Of a DNA stretch of 64,000 nt, positions 24,101-36,344 are shown one piece after another. The notes below the pieces were generated by a model. That model saw only the letters and a list, made by a program, of their open reading frames with translations. It did not search any database and was not told the DNA's origin. The stretch covers positions 244,740 through 308,739 of the forward strand of contig NW_003314328.1 in assembly GCF_000143415.4 (NCBI RefSeq), written 5' to 3'. Origin of the DNA: Selaginella moellendorffii (Eukaryota; Streptophyta; Lycopodiopsida; Selaginellales; Selaginellaceae). Position numbers and translations under genes: made by a program. Each line of letters starts with the position of its first letter. The stretch's first letter is position 1.

Positions 24101-25617
24101 TACGTTGTTAAGCTGTGTCAATTTCAATATATTTTGTGTCACCCTTCCAGGAAGAATACTGGCATTATTGCCAGTCGAGCCTCGACTTGGCAAGATGCTC
24201 ATAATGGGATCCATCTTCCGCTGCCTAGACCCTGTTCTAACAATTGCTGCCGGTTTAGCTGCTCGTGATCCTTTCATTATGCCAATGGACAAGAGAAATG
24301 TGAGTAAACTTGTGCTCTAAAACTCCGGCGTCTAACATACCATCCAACTTCAACAGCTAGCAGATCAAGCCAAATACGATTTTGCTGGTCGGGAAGCCAG
24401 CGATCATATAGGCCTCGTTCGAGCCTTTGAAGGGTGGGAAGCCGCAATGAGCAACCAGGTGGCGTCTTCATATTGTTGGAAGAACTTCCTATCAATGCAA
24501 ACATTGCTAGGAATGAGTTCTCTCCGGAAGCAATTTATAGGGCTCTTGACAACGGCAGGGCTTATCACGGATGACCTGGGATTTTTCAACAGGTATAGTC
24601 AAGACCCGGTTGTCTTAAGGGCTGTCATCTGCTCGGGTTTGTTCCCTGGAGTTGCCTCCGTGATGGTAAGTGTGTATTTTCTATTTTCAAAGTTCTCTAA
24701 GCTTGTCTATTTGAATGTTTGAGCAGAAAAAACAAAAGTCTGTGTTGTATAAAACCATCGAGGATGGCCAAGTTTTGCTTAGTGCTGTAAGTGGGATTTT
24801 GTCCTGTTTTTCTACCTCTAACTTGTCATTTTGTTCGTAGAGTTCGGTAAACTCCAGGGACTTCAATCCTAAAAATCCCTGGCTAATGTACAGCGAGAAG
24901 ATCAAAATGTCAAGCGTGATGGTCCGTGATTCAACCTGCATTTCAGATTCAACGCTTTTGCTGTTTGGAGGCAAATTGATCGATGGCCACGCGGTATGCT
25001 CTCTTGGATTTTCTTTTACCTTCTTCTCACTTCGATACTGCTGCTAGCCTGGACACATTCTTATGCAAGGGAGCTACTTGGAGTTCTTCATGAAAGTAGA
25101 CGTAGCGAACACTGTCATGAGACTTCGCCAGGAGATGGACAAACTAATCCTCCGAAAGGTGAGCTCTGTCTCAAACTCGACACTCCTCTCACTTTTCTCT
25201 CACTCGCAGCTGGCTAATCCCTCCATGGACATCTACACGGAGAACAAGGAGCTCGTGGACGCTGCCTTCGAGCTCATGCGAGGGGACGACTGCTCGGGCA
25301 GCTTCGTCTTTGGCCGGGCCACCAAAGGCAGCGGCTTCTCCAAAGGCTCGGCGGAGCTCCAAGACAAAGGCACTCCAGACACCAAAGGAATTCTCCAAAC
25401 TTTGGTCCAGCGAGCAGGCTTTGCGGTTCCAACGTACCAGACGAGATCGTCGGGGTCTCAGTTCATATCGTGCGTGGTTGTCCGAGGCAAGAAATTTATT
25501 GGCGAGCCCGCCGAGTCGAAGAAGCAAGCCGAGAAGAACGCCGCCGCCATGGCCGCCGAGTGGCTCACGAGCTTACCAAGGATGCAAGACGTTCTCTCGG
25601 CAGGCAAATATTTTTGA
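21157..25617 (+). CDS. DExH-box ATP-dependent RNA helicase with C-terminal dsRBD (DExH1/DExH3, DHX36-like)
   Basis: Nineteen exons, all phases consistent: 21157-21516, 21565-21716, 21775-21862, 21918-22112, 22167-22262, 22310-22498, 22548-22707, 22763-22893, 22952-23122, 23176-23448, 23520-23714, 23767-23970, 24030-24099, 24151-24299, 24357-24665, 24727-24786, 24841-24993, 25048-25158, 25210-25617. This gives 1156 residues; an in-frame ATG at 21040 would add 39. Walker A GETGCGKT is at about residue 303, DEIH near 402, SAT (MSATLNAE) in exon 8, and RRGRAGR at about 671. The helicase-associated and OB regions follow. A double-stranded RNA-binding domain lies at about 1065-1130 ([14 protein letters not shown] to [17 protein letters not shown]). 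Family role: unwinding of structured RNA, including G-quadruplexes in DHX36. From 21157 the first residues are Arg-rich ([16 protein letters not shown]), so organelle targeting is possible. Exon 10 ends at a GC donor. Confidence 0.92.
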
Positions 25618-25811
25618 CGTGATAGATCCTAGCTATACTAAAAACTATGGAAGCTCCGCGACTCCATGGACAATAGTTTTCCCATGGACATTAGAGGACA
25701 ATAGGTTGTCCAGAGAGAATGTAACATATTCTCTTAACGGATATCGCTACTTTTTAAAACCCTTCTATAAAGCCTTGTTTTGGTGTTCTAAGTTGCGAGC
25801 TCTAGGGTTTA

Positions 25812-28651
25812 ATGCAGCGAATGGCGTTGCCGCTGTGGAGCGCTACCGGCAACGCGCGAATGCCACTGGCGCTGCCTGGCGCGCATCTCCTGGCGGATTA
25901 TGGCTCCTTGCGCGCTCCTGGCCGAGGTATTTGTGAGGATTGCTCGATTGTTTTGAGAATGCGGCTTGCGCAGCGTCCAGGAGCTTGAGCATCCTGGCGG
26001 CAATAGCGCACGACACCTATGAGGAGCCGAAGAAGTCTTTCGAGGCTCGCGTCAAGGAGGAGGTGTCTATCGATTTGAATCCGCCGCGCGGGACAAGGGA
26101 TTTCGCCCCGCCGCTGATGCTGCTGAGGAACTGGCTGTTCTCGCATTTTAAAGAGGTATGCCAAGCTACACGATAGAATGCTTATTATTTTTTCTTTTTT
26201 CTTCTCTCGCGCTTCCAGGTCTCAAGATTATTTGGATTTGAGGAGGTGGACTTTCCGGTGGTGGAGTCGGAAGCTCTATACATCAGAAAAGCTGGAGAAG
26301 AGATTACACAGCAGGTATGAAGCGCTACATTCTTATCTTTTAGCTTTTCCTTGCGCTCTTTCTGTTGGTTTCAGCTCTATAATTTTGAAGACAAATCTGG
26401 GCGCAGACTATGCTTGCGACCAGAAATTACGCCGTCGATAGCAAGGCTTATCATCCAAAAGGGGTGTGTATCTAACTCTCTTATTTCTCATCTCGTGTTG
26501 CAGTTGTGAGGTTGTTTTGCATGAATATAAAGCCGCATGCTGTACTGATATGAATGTATGGAGGCAAGTGTTTGTTCTGCTTTTGTGTTTAGCTAGCATT
26601 CAGTTCCTGAAGATGAGATTGATGCATTTGACGTCTTCTGCAGGAAATCGCTCGTTTTCCCTCTGCGATGGTTTACGATTGGCCAGTGCTGGCGTTATGA
26701 GAGAATGACGAAGGGAAGAAGAAGAGAACATTATCAATGGAACATGGACATATTTGGGGTGCCTGGCGTTGAGGTAGAAACTTGTTTTGAATGTTGGAGT
26801 TACAGATCGTTGTGCCCGCAGGCAGAAGCTGAACTCCTTGCAGCTATTGTCACTTTATTCACTAGCATGGGGTTCACCGCAAATGATGTGCGGATACGTG
26901 TCTCTAATCGTAAGGTCAGACCCGAGATTTTTTTTTGTTTTTTATCTGACGATAAACTGACAGGTGCTCCAAGCTGTTTTAGATCGATATTCTGTTCCAC
27001 AGGACAAATTCAACAGTGTATGTGTAGTTGTAGATAAGGTAGGGAACTTTTTCTTTCTTTTTATCCCCCTCTTTCCGAGATCTCTAATAGACTTCATGCA
27101 GCACTTTTGTGTCTTCTAGATCAGCAAGATCTCCAAAGAGGAAGTCGACCAACAACTCATGGACCTGGGACTCTCTTCCACGGCTATCAATGGAATTAGA
27201 CATGCTATACTACTTAAAAACCTTGATGATATTCAAGGTAAGAAGTTTGTGTTTTGTAAAGTTTTTTACATTTCGTTTTCACTCTTGTTTTTTTCGTAAC
27301 AGAATTAATTGGGTCTTCAAGCGAGGCATTTTTGGAAATGAAGAAGTTGTTTGCTTTGTCAAAAGCTTATGGCTACGACGAGTGGCTAGTTGTAGATTTG
27401 GGAATAGTGCGGGGACTGTCATACTACACGGGTATCGTATTTGAGGTCTGTTCGGGTTATATTGTTTTCTCTACTGCTTACACCAACTTTCTAGGCATTT
27501 GATACGCAAGGGAAATTTCGTGCAATCTGTGGTGGTGGTCGATACGATAAGCTTATTTCAAATTTTGGAGGCCCTTCGATACCCGCCTGCGGATTTGGTT
27601 TTGGGGATGCAGTTATTGTAGATGTAAGATTTGGCTTCTTGCTAACTTGACAAAGTAAGTTTTTGTTGCTTTCCAGCTTTTAAACGAATGCAATCTATCG
27701 CCAGTTCTCGGACACGAGGTTGACGACGTTGTGTTCGTCTTGGATGAGGAGCTCCGCTGTCATGCGTGCAACATTGTGTCGCGGCTGCGCTCGGCTGGAC
27801 GTACTGTTGATATGATTTTAGAAAACAAAAAACTGAAATGGTATGTTTTCCTGTGTCCTTTCCGGAGTTCTCATGGTTGGTATGCAGGGTATTCAATTAT
27901 GCATCAAGAATAGATGCAAAACGCATGATTCTCTTGGGCATAAGAGAGTGGGAAGAGGGAAATGTTCGCGTGAAAGATCTAGTTACGAGAGAGGAGACCG
28001 ACGTAAAGGTGGCTGAACTGGTAAGAATGTTCTAATCCTTGTCGAGGCCTAATACTTCCATGTTGCAGGTGCCAAGAGTTCCCAAAGAGGTTGGTCTATA
28101 TAGGCCGAAACATCTCAACATTTTTACTCGTTTTGCAGGTGCAGCGTGGTCAGGGTAAACTCCCTGACAAGGAACGCAATCTTCGTTATTTACATCCCGA
28201 CGAGGTGAAATTGGTTGATGCCTCTGGAAGATATCCGGAAGAGTATGAAGTAGGATTTCCTAGTCGTGGCATTCTGGAGGCTTTTGTGGACGAGTGCAAG
28301 CAGAAGCATGCCGAATTCAAACGCAGGCGCCGGGGAGACCCTGCTCCGGGTAAGTCCCGTCTTCTGAAAATATGCGTACTGAAATTTCCTTGTGCAGGGC
28401 ACCTTAAGTACGTTCTAAGGGAGATGAACCTTGAAGACGTTGATCTCGAAGATTTGACAATAGATGACGCCATGAATCTGTGGGTGAAAAACTCGGGCGG
28501 TATTATTTGGGAGGATGCATATCAGTTGATACACGATCATAAGCTCTCAATCTCCCACATACTGGACATGGATGTTTTTAAAGGACAAGGGAAGCTGGCT
28601 GCCTTGAAAACAAGACGAGAACCGAACATTCCCAACTATCTTGACGACTAA
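25812..28651 (+). CDS. organellar histidyl-tRNA synthetase with in-frame 161-residue C-terminal extension
   Basis: Fifteen exons: 25812-25926, 25974-26155, 26219-26313, 26375-26463, 26644-26773, 26822-26914, 26964-27038, 27120-27237, 27303-27445, 27494-27623, 27677-27840, 27888-28020, 28069-28089, 28139-28349, 28398-28651. They sum to 651 codons. It charges tRNA-His. Class II marks: PPRGTRDF (motif 1 region), [30 protein letters not shown] and ACGFGFGD (motif 3 region), then the anticodon-binding domain to about residue 489, the length expected for a plant organellar HisRS. The N-terminus (MQRMALPLW, few acidic residues) looks like a transit peptide. Residues 490-650 (for example [52 protein letters not shown]) are not HisRS. 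They have no ATG of their own upstream and join in phase 0. If the intron after 28020 is retained, HisRS ends at TAA 28033-28035. Confidence 0.85.
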
Positions 28652-28909
28652 ATACTGTACGTCTTTCATTGTTTCCTGACCCCGTGAAAAGTTGGCTCTT
28701 CGCTCTTTCAGAAACAACGGATGCTGTGAGTTTACGTGATCTTGTACATTGTAGGCAACGAAATCTGGTAATTGAAGCTTTCTTTGGTGACTTTATCGAG
28801 TTTTCATCTACAAACAAGCCTCTCAGGTACCTAGCAAGAAAATAGCCAGCCAGCACTTTGCTACAAGCCGGGAAGCTTTGTCAATAATCAACCCTACGAC
28901 CAACCAGGT

Positions 28910-30526
28910 TCAGCAGCATTTCCAGGCAGACGCAGAAGCTAAGACCTTTCCTTGGAAACCGAGCAGCAGGCTTCCGTCGTCCTTGACGAGGTCAAATCCC
29001 CTGGTCTTGTTATTACCGGCCTTCTCGAAGTTGAACAGGCCGAGCGCAAGCTTCTCGCACATGTCACTGAGTTTGGAGCAGCACAGGCCGGCGTGACTCA
29101 TCCACAGGTTCCATTTCTCCAGCCGCTGGTGCTCCAAATTTCCAGCGAGCAGCTCTTCGACCTCGGGCTTCCATACCAGCTGTTCAACTTTGTCTGCTTC
29201 CTTCAGGGAGCATTCCTCTGAAGCAGCAACACACTCTGCCAGTGCCGTGTAGTAGTCCAAGCCTTCTCGGAAGCGTTCGATGAACGAAGGCTGTGGCTCC
29301 ATCTCCTGCTCGACAAGCAACACTATCTTCGGGTGGGAAGCTCGGATGGAATCCAGTGCCTCGGCAACAGGTACCAACTTGTGAAGTCCGAACACAAAGT
29401 TGACGACGAGCACCTCGTGCACCTTAAGGCCCATGTCGGACAAGCTCAACGGACTTCCGGACCGTGTTAGCACGCCACAGAACTCAAACTCCGCGCATCC
29501 GGCATTCTTGGGATGGTCCCGAGCCAGCTCTCTCAAGCTCTCCAAGGCGAAGTAGAGTGCATGCTGGCGGGTGCTGGTCAGAGTTATTCGAATCTTGATC
29601 GGCCTGGGGAGCTTCTGCTCGAGGGTGGAGGCTACGAAGGATGACCACTGGCCCCCGAAGGAAGAGTTCATTGAGGGCGAGTTGGCTGCTTCGGACAGAT
29701 CGAGGATGTGCACGCATTCCTCGGACTCGATGGCCTCGGCGATGGCCTGGTTGGCGATGAAGTGTGCACACTTGAGCAGAGTGGAGGTGTCATACAGGCT
29801 CTTGCAAGCAGCAATCCGCTCGACGACCTCCGTCGCATCCGTCGAAGCGGGAGCTGGAGTGGAACTCCGTGCTTTCCTCTTGGACAGCCTCTCCGCGAGG
29901 ATATCCCTGAAGAGGAGGCCGATTCGATAAGCTGGAGGTTGGAGCTTATGGAACTGTTGATTCTGATGGTGCTCCTGTTGTTGCAGGAAAACTTGGTGGT
30001 GGTGGTGATCATTGAGCCGCGCCAATATCGACTGGGCGAGTTCGTCCTGACCGCTCTCGCAGGCCTCTGCCGCATGCAGCAACAACCTGCTCGGAAACGC
30101 TCCGGAATTCGAGCTTAAGACGTGCTGTTGTAACGGATGCCCCGGTTGGGCATTCGGTGGAGACAGCCTCGCCACCTTGCTCGACGGGTGTTGAAGCTCC
30201 TGCTGCTCTCTCTTGAGGCTCGGCGGCAGCGGCTGCGGCCTCAACAGGACGTGCTCGTCCACGTATGGTATCCGTGAAGCCTGCCGTTTACCAGCTTGTT
30301 GCAACTCTCGCTCCTGCTGCTGCTGGAGGAGTTGCAAAGGGCTGGGACCTGGATTCTCGACAAACAGCCCGGGGTGGAGAGCCCTTGGTGAAGAAGCTCG
30401 CATGAAGCTGGGAGCTTGTCCGAACAAGTTGGGCATGTGCTGCTGGTGCTGCTCATCTTGAAGCATTCCAAGTAAGAACGGTTCCCTGTGCTGCTGCTGG
30501 TGCTCCAGACCAATCTGAAGATTATG

Positions 30527-30557
<31 letters not shown>

Positions 30558-31084
30558 CACAAGGAATTCATAGCCAGGGGGTCTTGAAACTGCATGGGAT
30601 GGGGGTGGTGGAACAGAGGAGCTCCCGATGATACCAACGGTAGTGTCCTCCGTGTAAAGCTCTCGAGATGAGCAAGATGCGGGGGAAGCGAGCTGGTTGA
30701 CGAGGACGAGGAGAGCTGCTGTTGCTGCTCCTGCTTTACCATCATCATCACCTGCTGCTGCCATGGTGGAGGAGGCGGAATTACGTTCACATCTGCTGCC
30801 CCTGCGGCTGCCGCGGAACCGCTGAAAGGCTCTTCAAACAGCCACCGTATGATAGACGGATCAGGTGCTGGAGCTGCTGGTGGTACTCCAGGTGAAGGGC
30901 AACTCCCAAGCAACTCGCTCTCAAGCTCTTCCAGCTTTTGCTTCTCGGGGAGCAAGTGTTGCTGCTGGTGGAGATGGTGGACAAGCAACTCGTCCTGCTG
31001 GGCTCCGACCACGTCTTGGAGCAGCCACTGATCGCTCCTGCCTTGGTGCTGCTGATGGAGAAGTTCCTGCGGAGGCTGCTGTTG

Positions 31085-31122
<38 letters not shown>

Positions 31123-31939
31123 ATCCACCGTAATTCTCCATCTGGCGAATTCCTTGGCCAGAGTAGAAGAGCGACAGTCCATAACCACTCGACGCTGCTG
31201 CCACGGCCTGCTCCAATTCATCCTGTAGATCCGCCGAGGACGACGACTGCGCAAACGAGGAAGATATCTGCTGCTGCTGCCGCTGCTGCTGCTGCTCCTG
31301 GTGATGATTCCCTCTGGACTTCACCTTGGCAGCATCGGTGGTGCTATTGTTGCAATCCGACGAGGAAGAGGAGGAGGCTCCTGCCTTCTTGGTATTGTTC
31401 CGGATGGCCGAGGAGGAAGAGGCCGAGCCGAGCGCGCGAGAATTGTTGGGGCTTGGGCTGCGAAGATCCAGAACGGAAGTTGGCTCTCCGGCGAATCCAC
31501 CACCGGCGGTAGTGCTGCTAATCACTCCTGTTGAATCTATCGCTAACAACTGTTGGTTGTGGTTGTAGTGCTGGTGGTGGTGGTGGAAGTGTTCCCGCTC
31601 TGGCAGCTGCTGTCCAGTCCTCGCAGCAGCACCAGCAGCAGTGGCAGTGGCAGTGGCGACTTCCCAGCTGCTGTTGCTGTTGCTGCCGGTGATATTGTTG
31701 CTGCTCAGCGCAGCTTTCAAGGACTTGTTGCTGCTCAAGAACACCGCAGCGTGGCTGTGGCTATGGCTGCTACCGCTGCTGCTGCTACTGGTGGTGGTGG
31801 TGGTGGCGGTGGAGCTCAGGAGCCCATTGAGGCAGATTTGCTCCTCCTGCTGGCACCTCTCGTAGAGCTCCTGCTGCTGCTGCTGGTGAAAGACGGGAAA
31901 CGACGTTCCATGGTGTTGGCCAGAGAGCATTCCATACAT
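28910..31939 (-). CDS. GRAS transcription factor, HAM (HAIRY MERISTEM / SCL6-22-27) type, miR171 target
   Basis: One uninterrupted frame of 1009 residues from ATG 31939 (MYGMLSGQHHG); the frame extends 16 codons further but without an ATG. The first 600 residues are very rich in Gln, Ser and His, with CAG-type runs (longest about 31068-31120 and 30528-30557). The GRAS domain fills about residues 620-1009: ILARLN near 637, VHILDLS as the VHIID motif, a PFYRE-like stretch (RFREGLDYYTAL) and a C-terminal SAW motif (LLLGFQG, ASASAWKCC). HAM proteins keep shoot meristem cells undifferentiated and partner WUSCHEL-type factors in flowering plants. The ILARLN codons form a miR171 site, which fixes the subfamily. 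It is longer than typical HAM proteins because of the low-complexity N-terminus. It is tail-to-tail with the HisRS gene. Confidence 0.92.
30009..30032 (-). promoter_or_regulatory. miR171 target site in the HAM coding sequence
   Basis: The mRNA strand reads GATATTGGCGCGGCTCAAT (complement of 30011-30029), a perfect 19-base match to the miR171 core. With the 21-nt form that starts TGATTGAGCC there is one mismatch, at miRNA base 2. With the form shifted by three bases (starting TTGAGCCGCG) the 5' end pairs fully. This predicts cleavage of the transcript. Confidence 0.88.
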
Positions 31940-32535
31940 CTCAAGCGGCAGCAGCGCCGGCTCCTCCAGTTCCAGCTCCTCTTCCAAGGTCGGACTCTGG
32001 CCTCCTCCCTCTCCTCCTTTTGGACCGTCTCCCTCGCGCGACCATTAATTTTGATCTCTGCAGGAGCAGCGAAGGATCAATCCAGATAGATCACGAGAAG
32101 AAACAAACACAAAAGTGGAGAAGCGAAGTTCTAGAGGTAAGCACTGTGAGAGATTGCCTAGCTGCTGGATTGGATTGGATTGGGGAGAGAGAGAGAGAGG
32201 GAAAGCTTTTCTAGCTCGCTTTTCTCGCTTGCTTGTTTGCTCACCTCCTTTTTGTTCTTCGTGCGCTTGTTTTTGTTGTGGGGTGGCCTGCTATACTGCT
32301 GCTCTGCTGCTGCTAGAGCTGCTACTGATGTGGTGTTTGTTCTAGCAAATCATCTGCAGATCCCCGCCCTGTCCGACCGACAACACTCTACGAGGCCGCC
32401 TCGCAATCGGACAAGCACCACTCGGCCTCGCCTCTTTGTTTGTTTGTGCGCCACAATGAATGCTCGCGGCCTTGAGCAAGACGAACAAAAGCCTCGAGAA
32501 GGAGAAGAGAAGATGAAGAAGAATGCGTGCTTTAT

Positions 32536-32543
32536 CTTATATA
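32536..32543 (-). promoter_or_regulatory. TATA box of the HAM-type gene
   Basis: GTATATAAG on the - strand lies about 600 bp before the ATG, implying a 5' leader of roughly 560 nt if no leader intron exists. It is flanked by a (CG)n run at about 32549-32562. Confidence 0.5.
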
Positions 32544-32625
32544 CAAGGGGCGCGCGCGCGCGCGCCGGGCGATCGCCCACTCAACCAGCAAAGCGGACAA
32601 GCGAGCTGGAGGAGGAAGAAAAAAT

Positions 32626-32629
<4 letters not shown>

Positions 32630-32657
<28 letters not shown>

Positions 32658-32660
32658 CCT
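32630..32660. repeat. (GA)n microsatellite upstream of the HAM-type gene
   Basis: About 30 bp of AG/GA dinucleotides upstream of the TATA box. GA-rich tracts are common in plant promoters and may bind BPC/GAGA-type factors. Confidence 0.7.
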
Positions 32661-35600
32661 AGTAAACAGGGGAGGAAGGAGGACGAAGCCCAGGAACCCT
32701 AACAATCATCTTGGTGGGCATTGTACTTTTGACGTCTTTGACAACGAGGTCAGTGAAAGCTCTCCCTTCCAAAACTGAAGGCTCGTGCTTTCTCACTTAC
32801 TATAGCTCCTTCTGAGCAGAGGGTGGCGGCAGGAGAAACTAATTGGCACTGGTTAACTCTGAAGTTCAATTTAAACTTTTTGAATTTTATTACCTTTTGT
32901 GGTAAATTAGAGGGAAAAGTGAACTGCTGCCCTAAACACTCTTCCTGCTACATACTAAAAGTGGGCTGGGCCATACCTAATGCAAATAAAAGATATGTAT
33001 GTGCTCATGTCTTGGCTTTAGAATTATTAGGTTACAAAAGTTGTATAGAGGGCAGGTGACCTACCTTTGGCTTCTTCATATTGCTCCATGGTGTTTAAAG
33101 AATTATTTTAATTTATTTTTTCAAAGTTTTCCTCTCTTGTTTTGCTTTGATTTTCTTTTCTGGGGTGTTTTTTTCTTTGTTGTTTGTTGGGGCCCCCTGC
33201 TCCCTTGCAAGCAGTAATAGTACCCCTCAGCAAGCTCCAATAATTCATAAAGGAGAAAAGGAAAACCCTCAAAATGCCCTGGACTGGATCTTACCTTACA
33301 CAGCAATTGGATTGGATTGGATGCCTCTCCCCTTGTTGATTGTGTGTAATGCCCAAACAATGCAACTAGTGTCCTAGTGGTGTCCTGTCAAGATGGTCGA
33401 GTCTTCGTACATATGTTATATGAAGTGAAAGATCACCATATTATATACGCCAAAGCTCCCACAAACAAGCCCTGCGTTGGCGTCTGGATATATATTATAA
33501 TTGTATACTTCCATTCGATGGCCGCAACTTCACACACACACGAAACGAGAAAACCAGAGATTCGCTCCTTTGTTCTTGCTAAACGGGAACCCTTTGCCCA
33601 ATTCATCGTCTTGTTGTTCTTTCTTGTCATAGATTTCAACTGTACACGGTAGAAAAAGCTCCAGTTTGGACACCCATGACCTCATCATCTATAAACCCAG
33701 AAAGTATTTCAGATTTGTAGCTCCACAGCAAGCCATGGCAAACAAAACTTTAGCAGCCGTCATCCTTTGGGCGCTTTGGACTTTCTTTCGTTGTCACCCA
33801 ACCTGAAAGATCTGACTGACGCCTTAGAAATCGCCATCCCGGGTCCATTTCCTTTGTCCATCCCGTCCGATTTTTCCCTGTATACCGGTGTACACACATG
33901 GATGGCGAGCTCATGGAAAAGGTGGTGGATTTGATCGGTTAACTGTTGATCTCCCACTCAAGAAATGTGTGTGTGTGAGAGTCTGTGTTTTCCGGCCTGT
34001 CATCTCACATAGCTAACATAGTGTCACAATCGCTGATGCAACTCGCTGTTCTCCCCCACAAGCATGACATGAACATGAAATGAAGCACACTTTTTTGCTG
34101 CTGCTGAGAGCACTGCTGCTGCCGCTGTGCCCCACACAAGCAGCAAGCCCATATCAGTGTGTCGCTTTCTCACAAATGCCGGAGATGGGGGAGGAAAGAT
34201 TTGAGATTTCTATCCGGAATCATGAGAACTACTGCCCTTTTGCGACCAAATCGTGTAGGGTTAGCTGGTTTTCTTGTCTATCATGGAGCAAACCACGCTA
34301 GCTTACGAGCTCTAAGAGGCGGTGATCAAACAAAGACGCTCTCTATCTATTCAACGAATTACACATGCCCCCAATGGTTTGGAGGCGCACGGAAGCGCAC
34401 AGGTGATGGATCCACTGGCCGTACGAATCGACGCCATCTTCGCCACCACATGAAAATGGAGGGAACTTTCTTCTTCTTTTTCCCTCCTTTCAAATTTTCG
34501 AAAAGCTGTGATTATTCGCGGGCATATACCGGTCAGCGTTGGTGGCCCGTGCTCCCTGGACGTAGAAAAAAAAAAGCGAAGGAAAACATTAAAAATCAAA
34601 ATGGTGGCAGGGCAGCCCTCGTGCGTGGCTGCCAGTGGTCAGTGCAACAAAATAATAATTTCCAGTTCTTTTTTATAATAAAAAAGAAAGCCACGACTTT
34701 AGAGCGAAAATGTGGATAGGAAGAAGCACAATTCTAAAAAGAAGGCCCTGCGAGCTTTTACACCAGTGCTTTATTAGAGACAAGTTCTCTGCGTGGGCGT
34801 GGTGTGTGCCGGCCACTCACGAGTCTGTCCTGCCTGAGTACTACTGGTGCTCTGCTGATTTTAGGGTTCCTCCTTAGAATCCTTCGAATTCCACTTCCAA
34901 TTCCGGACTCCATGTGGATGGCTGGCCGGACTGGGCTGGCTCTCCACGACATTGGTATAGTATCTCTTTTGCAGTACAAGGCTCCACACCACGTAACAAA
35001 GGCGAGCGCACTCACGAAAAAAAAAGGGGCAGAAGAAAAAAGAAGAGAAGATGAGGGGTTGGGAGATTGGTGGATTGACAGCTCCCTGCCTTTTTTTTGT
35101 TTCGATCTTTTCTAGGGCTTTGATCATGGCATGCGCGCTCTGTTTCTAGGGTTCTTGTGCCTGTCTCAACTTTCTTTGGTCTTTGGAGTCGCGGTCGCGG
35201 TCGTTGTGGTATTTGGAACTTCTCGCGAGTTGTGGCGTTCTTCCTTTTGCTTTTCAAACTTTGGAGCGAAAATGCTACATACAGGGTGATGTTTTCTTCC
35301 ATGTTTTTTGATAAAGAAAACAATTATTCTAGAAGTTAGTAGACCTTGAATGCATAGCTACACTGTACCCTACAGAAAAACCAGCAACAACCTTGTGTGT
35401 ACGGGCGGTGGACTTTGAAAAGAAAGAAAAGAAAAATTCAACAGGGAGGAAAGCTTTTCTTTATTAAAAGTTTTACCAACTATCATGACCGGTTTTTGGG
35501 TTGATCAACAACTTTAAAAAGATAAAAGTCTTTTGATGATCCATCTCCGGAGTGAAGTGTGACCGACAGTGAATGAATAGATTGAGAAGCTTCTGGGTCG

Positions 35601-36295
35601 ATACATGCCCTAAAAGCATCGATTCAAAAAAATCGATAACGCATGAGATGGAAACTGATCAAGCACGACAAGCACTGCAATCCAAACAAAACCAGCAAGC
35701 AAACAAGCGAGCAATCAATGAAACAAATCAACAAAACGAAGACAGTAGCAATATACAAGTTTACAGAGCAATCCAAAAATCAGGGGTCAATCCTAAACCT
35801 CTTGAGAAGCACTGCTACCTTTTTTTGCTCAATGTGGTTCTATAAATCATGACATACAACAAGCTTTGTGTTCCTTTTGTACATTTTTGCTTCAACAAAC
35901 GCAGCCTGTGTAGCTATATAGTACTTCCATACTACTTCATGTCATAGCGATGTTTGTGCTCAACGGTTTCTCAGCTTTTCCAGAAACTATCAAATCCGCT
36001 GTGGAGAAAAAGGAGGATAAAAATATACAAAACTCTCTCGAGCTGATTCCCTTACGTCAAGGTAGGATCCCCAGGATGATGTCACGAAACAAATAGAAGT
36101 AGTAGTAGTAGCGATGCTGCTCTCTTCGCCGGCTCGCCACTCATAAAGAAGGAAATAAATCGATCCAATCTCTTGTGGGACATGAAAGCCAGATTTTGTT
36201 TACAAAAGAAAAGGTGGCAAGCACACGTTGGGATGTGGCCAAAGACAAGCGTTATTTTATCCCCGGGTTTGGTTTTTTTGACTTCCACAAACAAG
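32661..36295. other. intergenic, no supported gene
   Basis: Small frames only, with short CA and GT runs near 33530 and 33970. I found no conserved protein, tRNA or convincing hairpin. Confidence 0.6.
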
Positions 36296-36344
36296 GCAAA
36301 TGAATGATGAAAGAATTCTCAGTTGTGCGATCGTGGTCGTCACT

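Noticed and set aside
28091-28651. Separate small gene downstream of HisRS
   Set aside because: The frame opens with TTG, not ATG. The first in-frame ATG is deep inside the conserved part, and the exons join HisRS in phase 0.
30865-32089. Several + strand frames antisense to the HAM gene, including 215- and 178-codon ones
   Set aside because: They are shadows of CAG/CTG repeat tracts in the HAM coding sequence and show no domain.
34800-34940. Possible microRNA-like hairpin around CCGGCCA and TGGCCGG
   Set aside because: Only a seven-base stem with poorly matching flanks and no resemblance to a known family.
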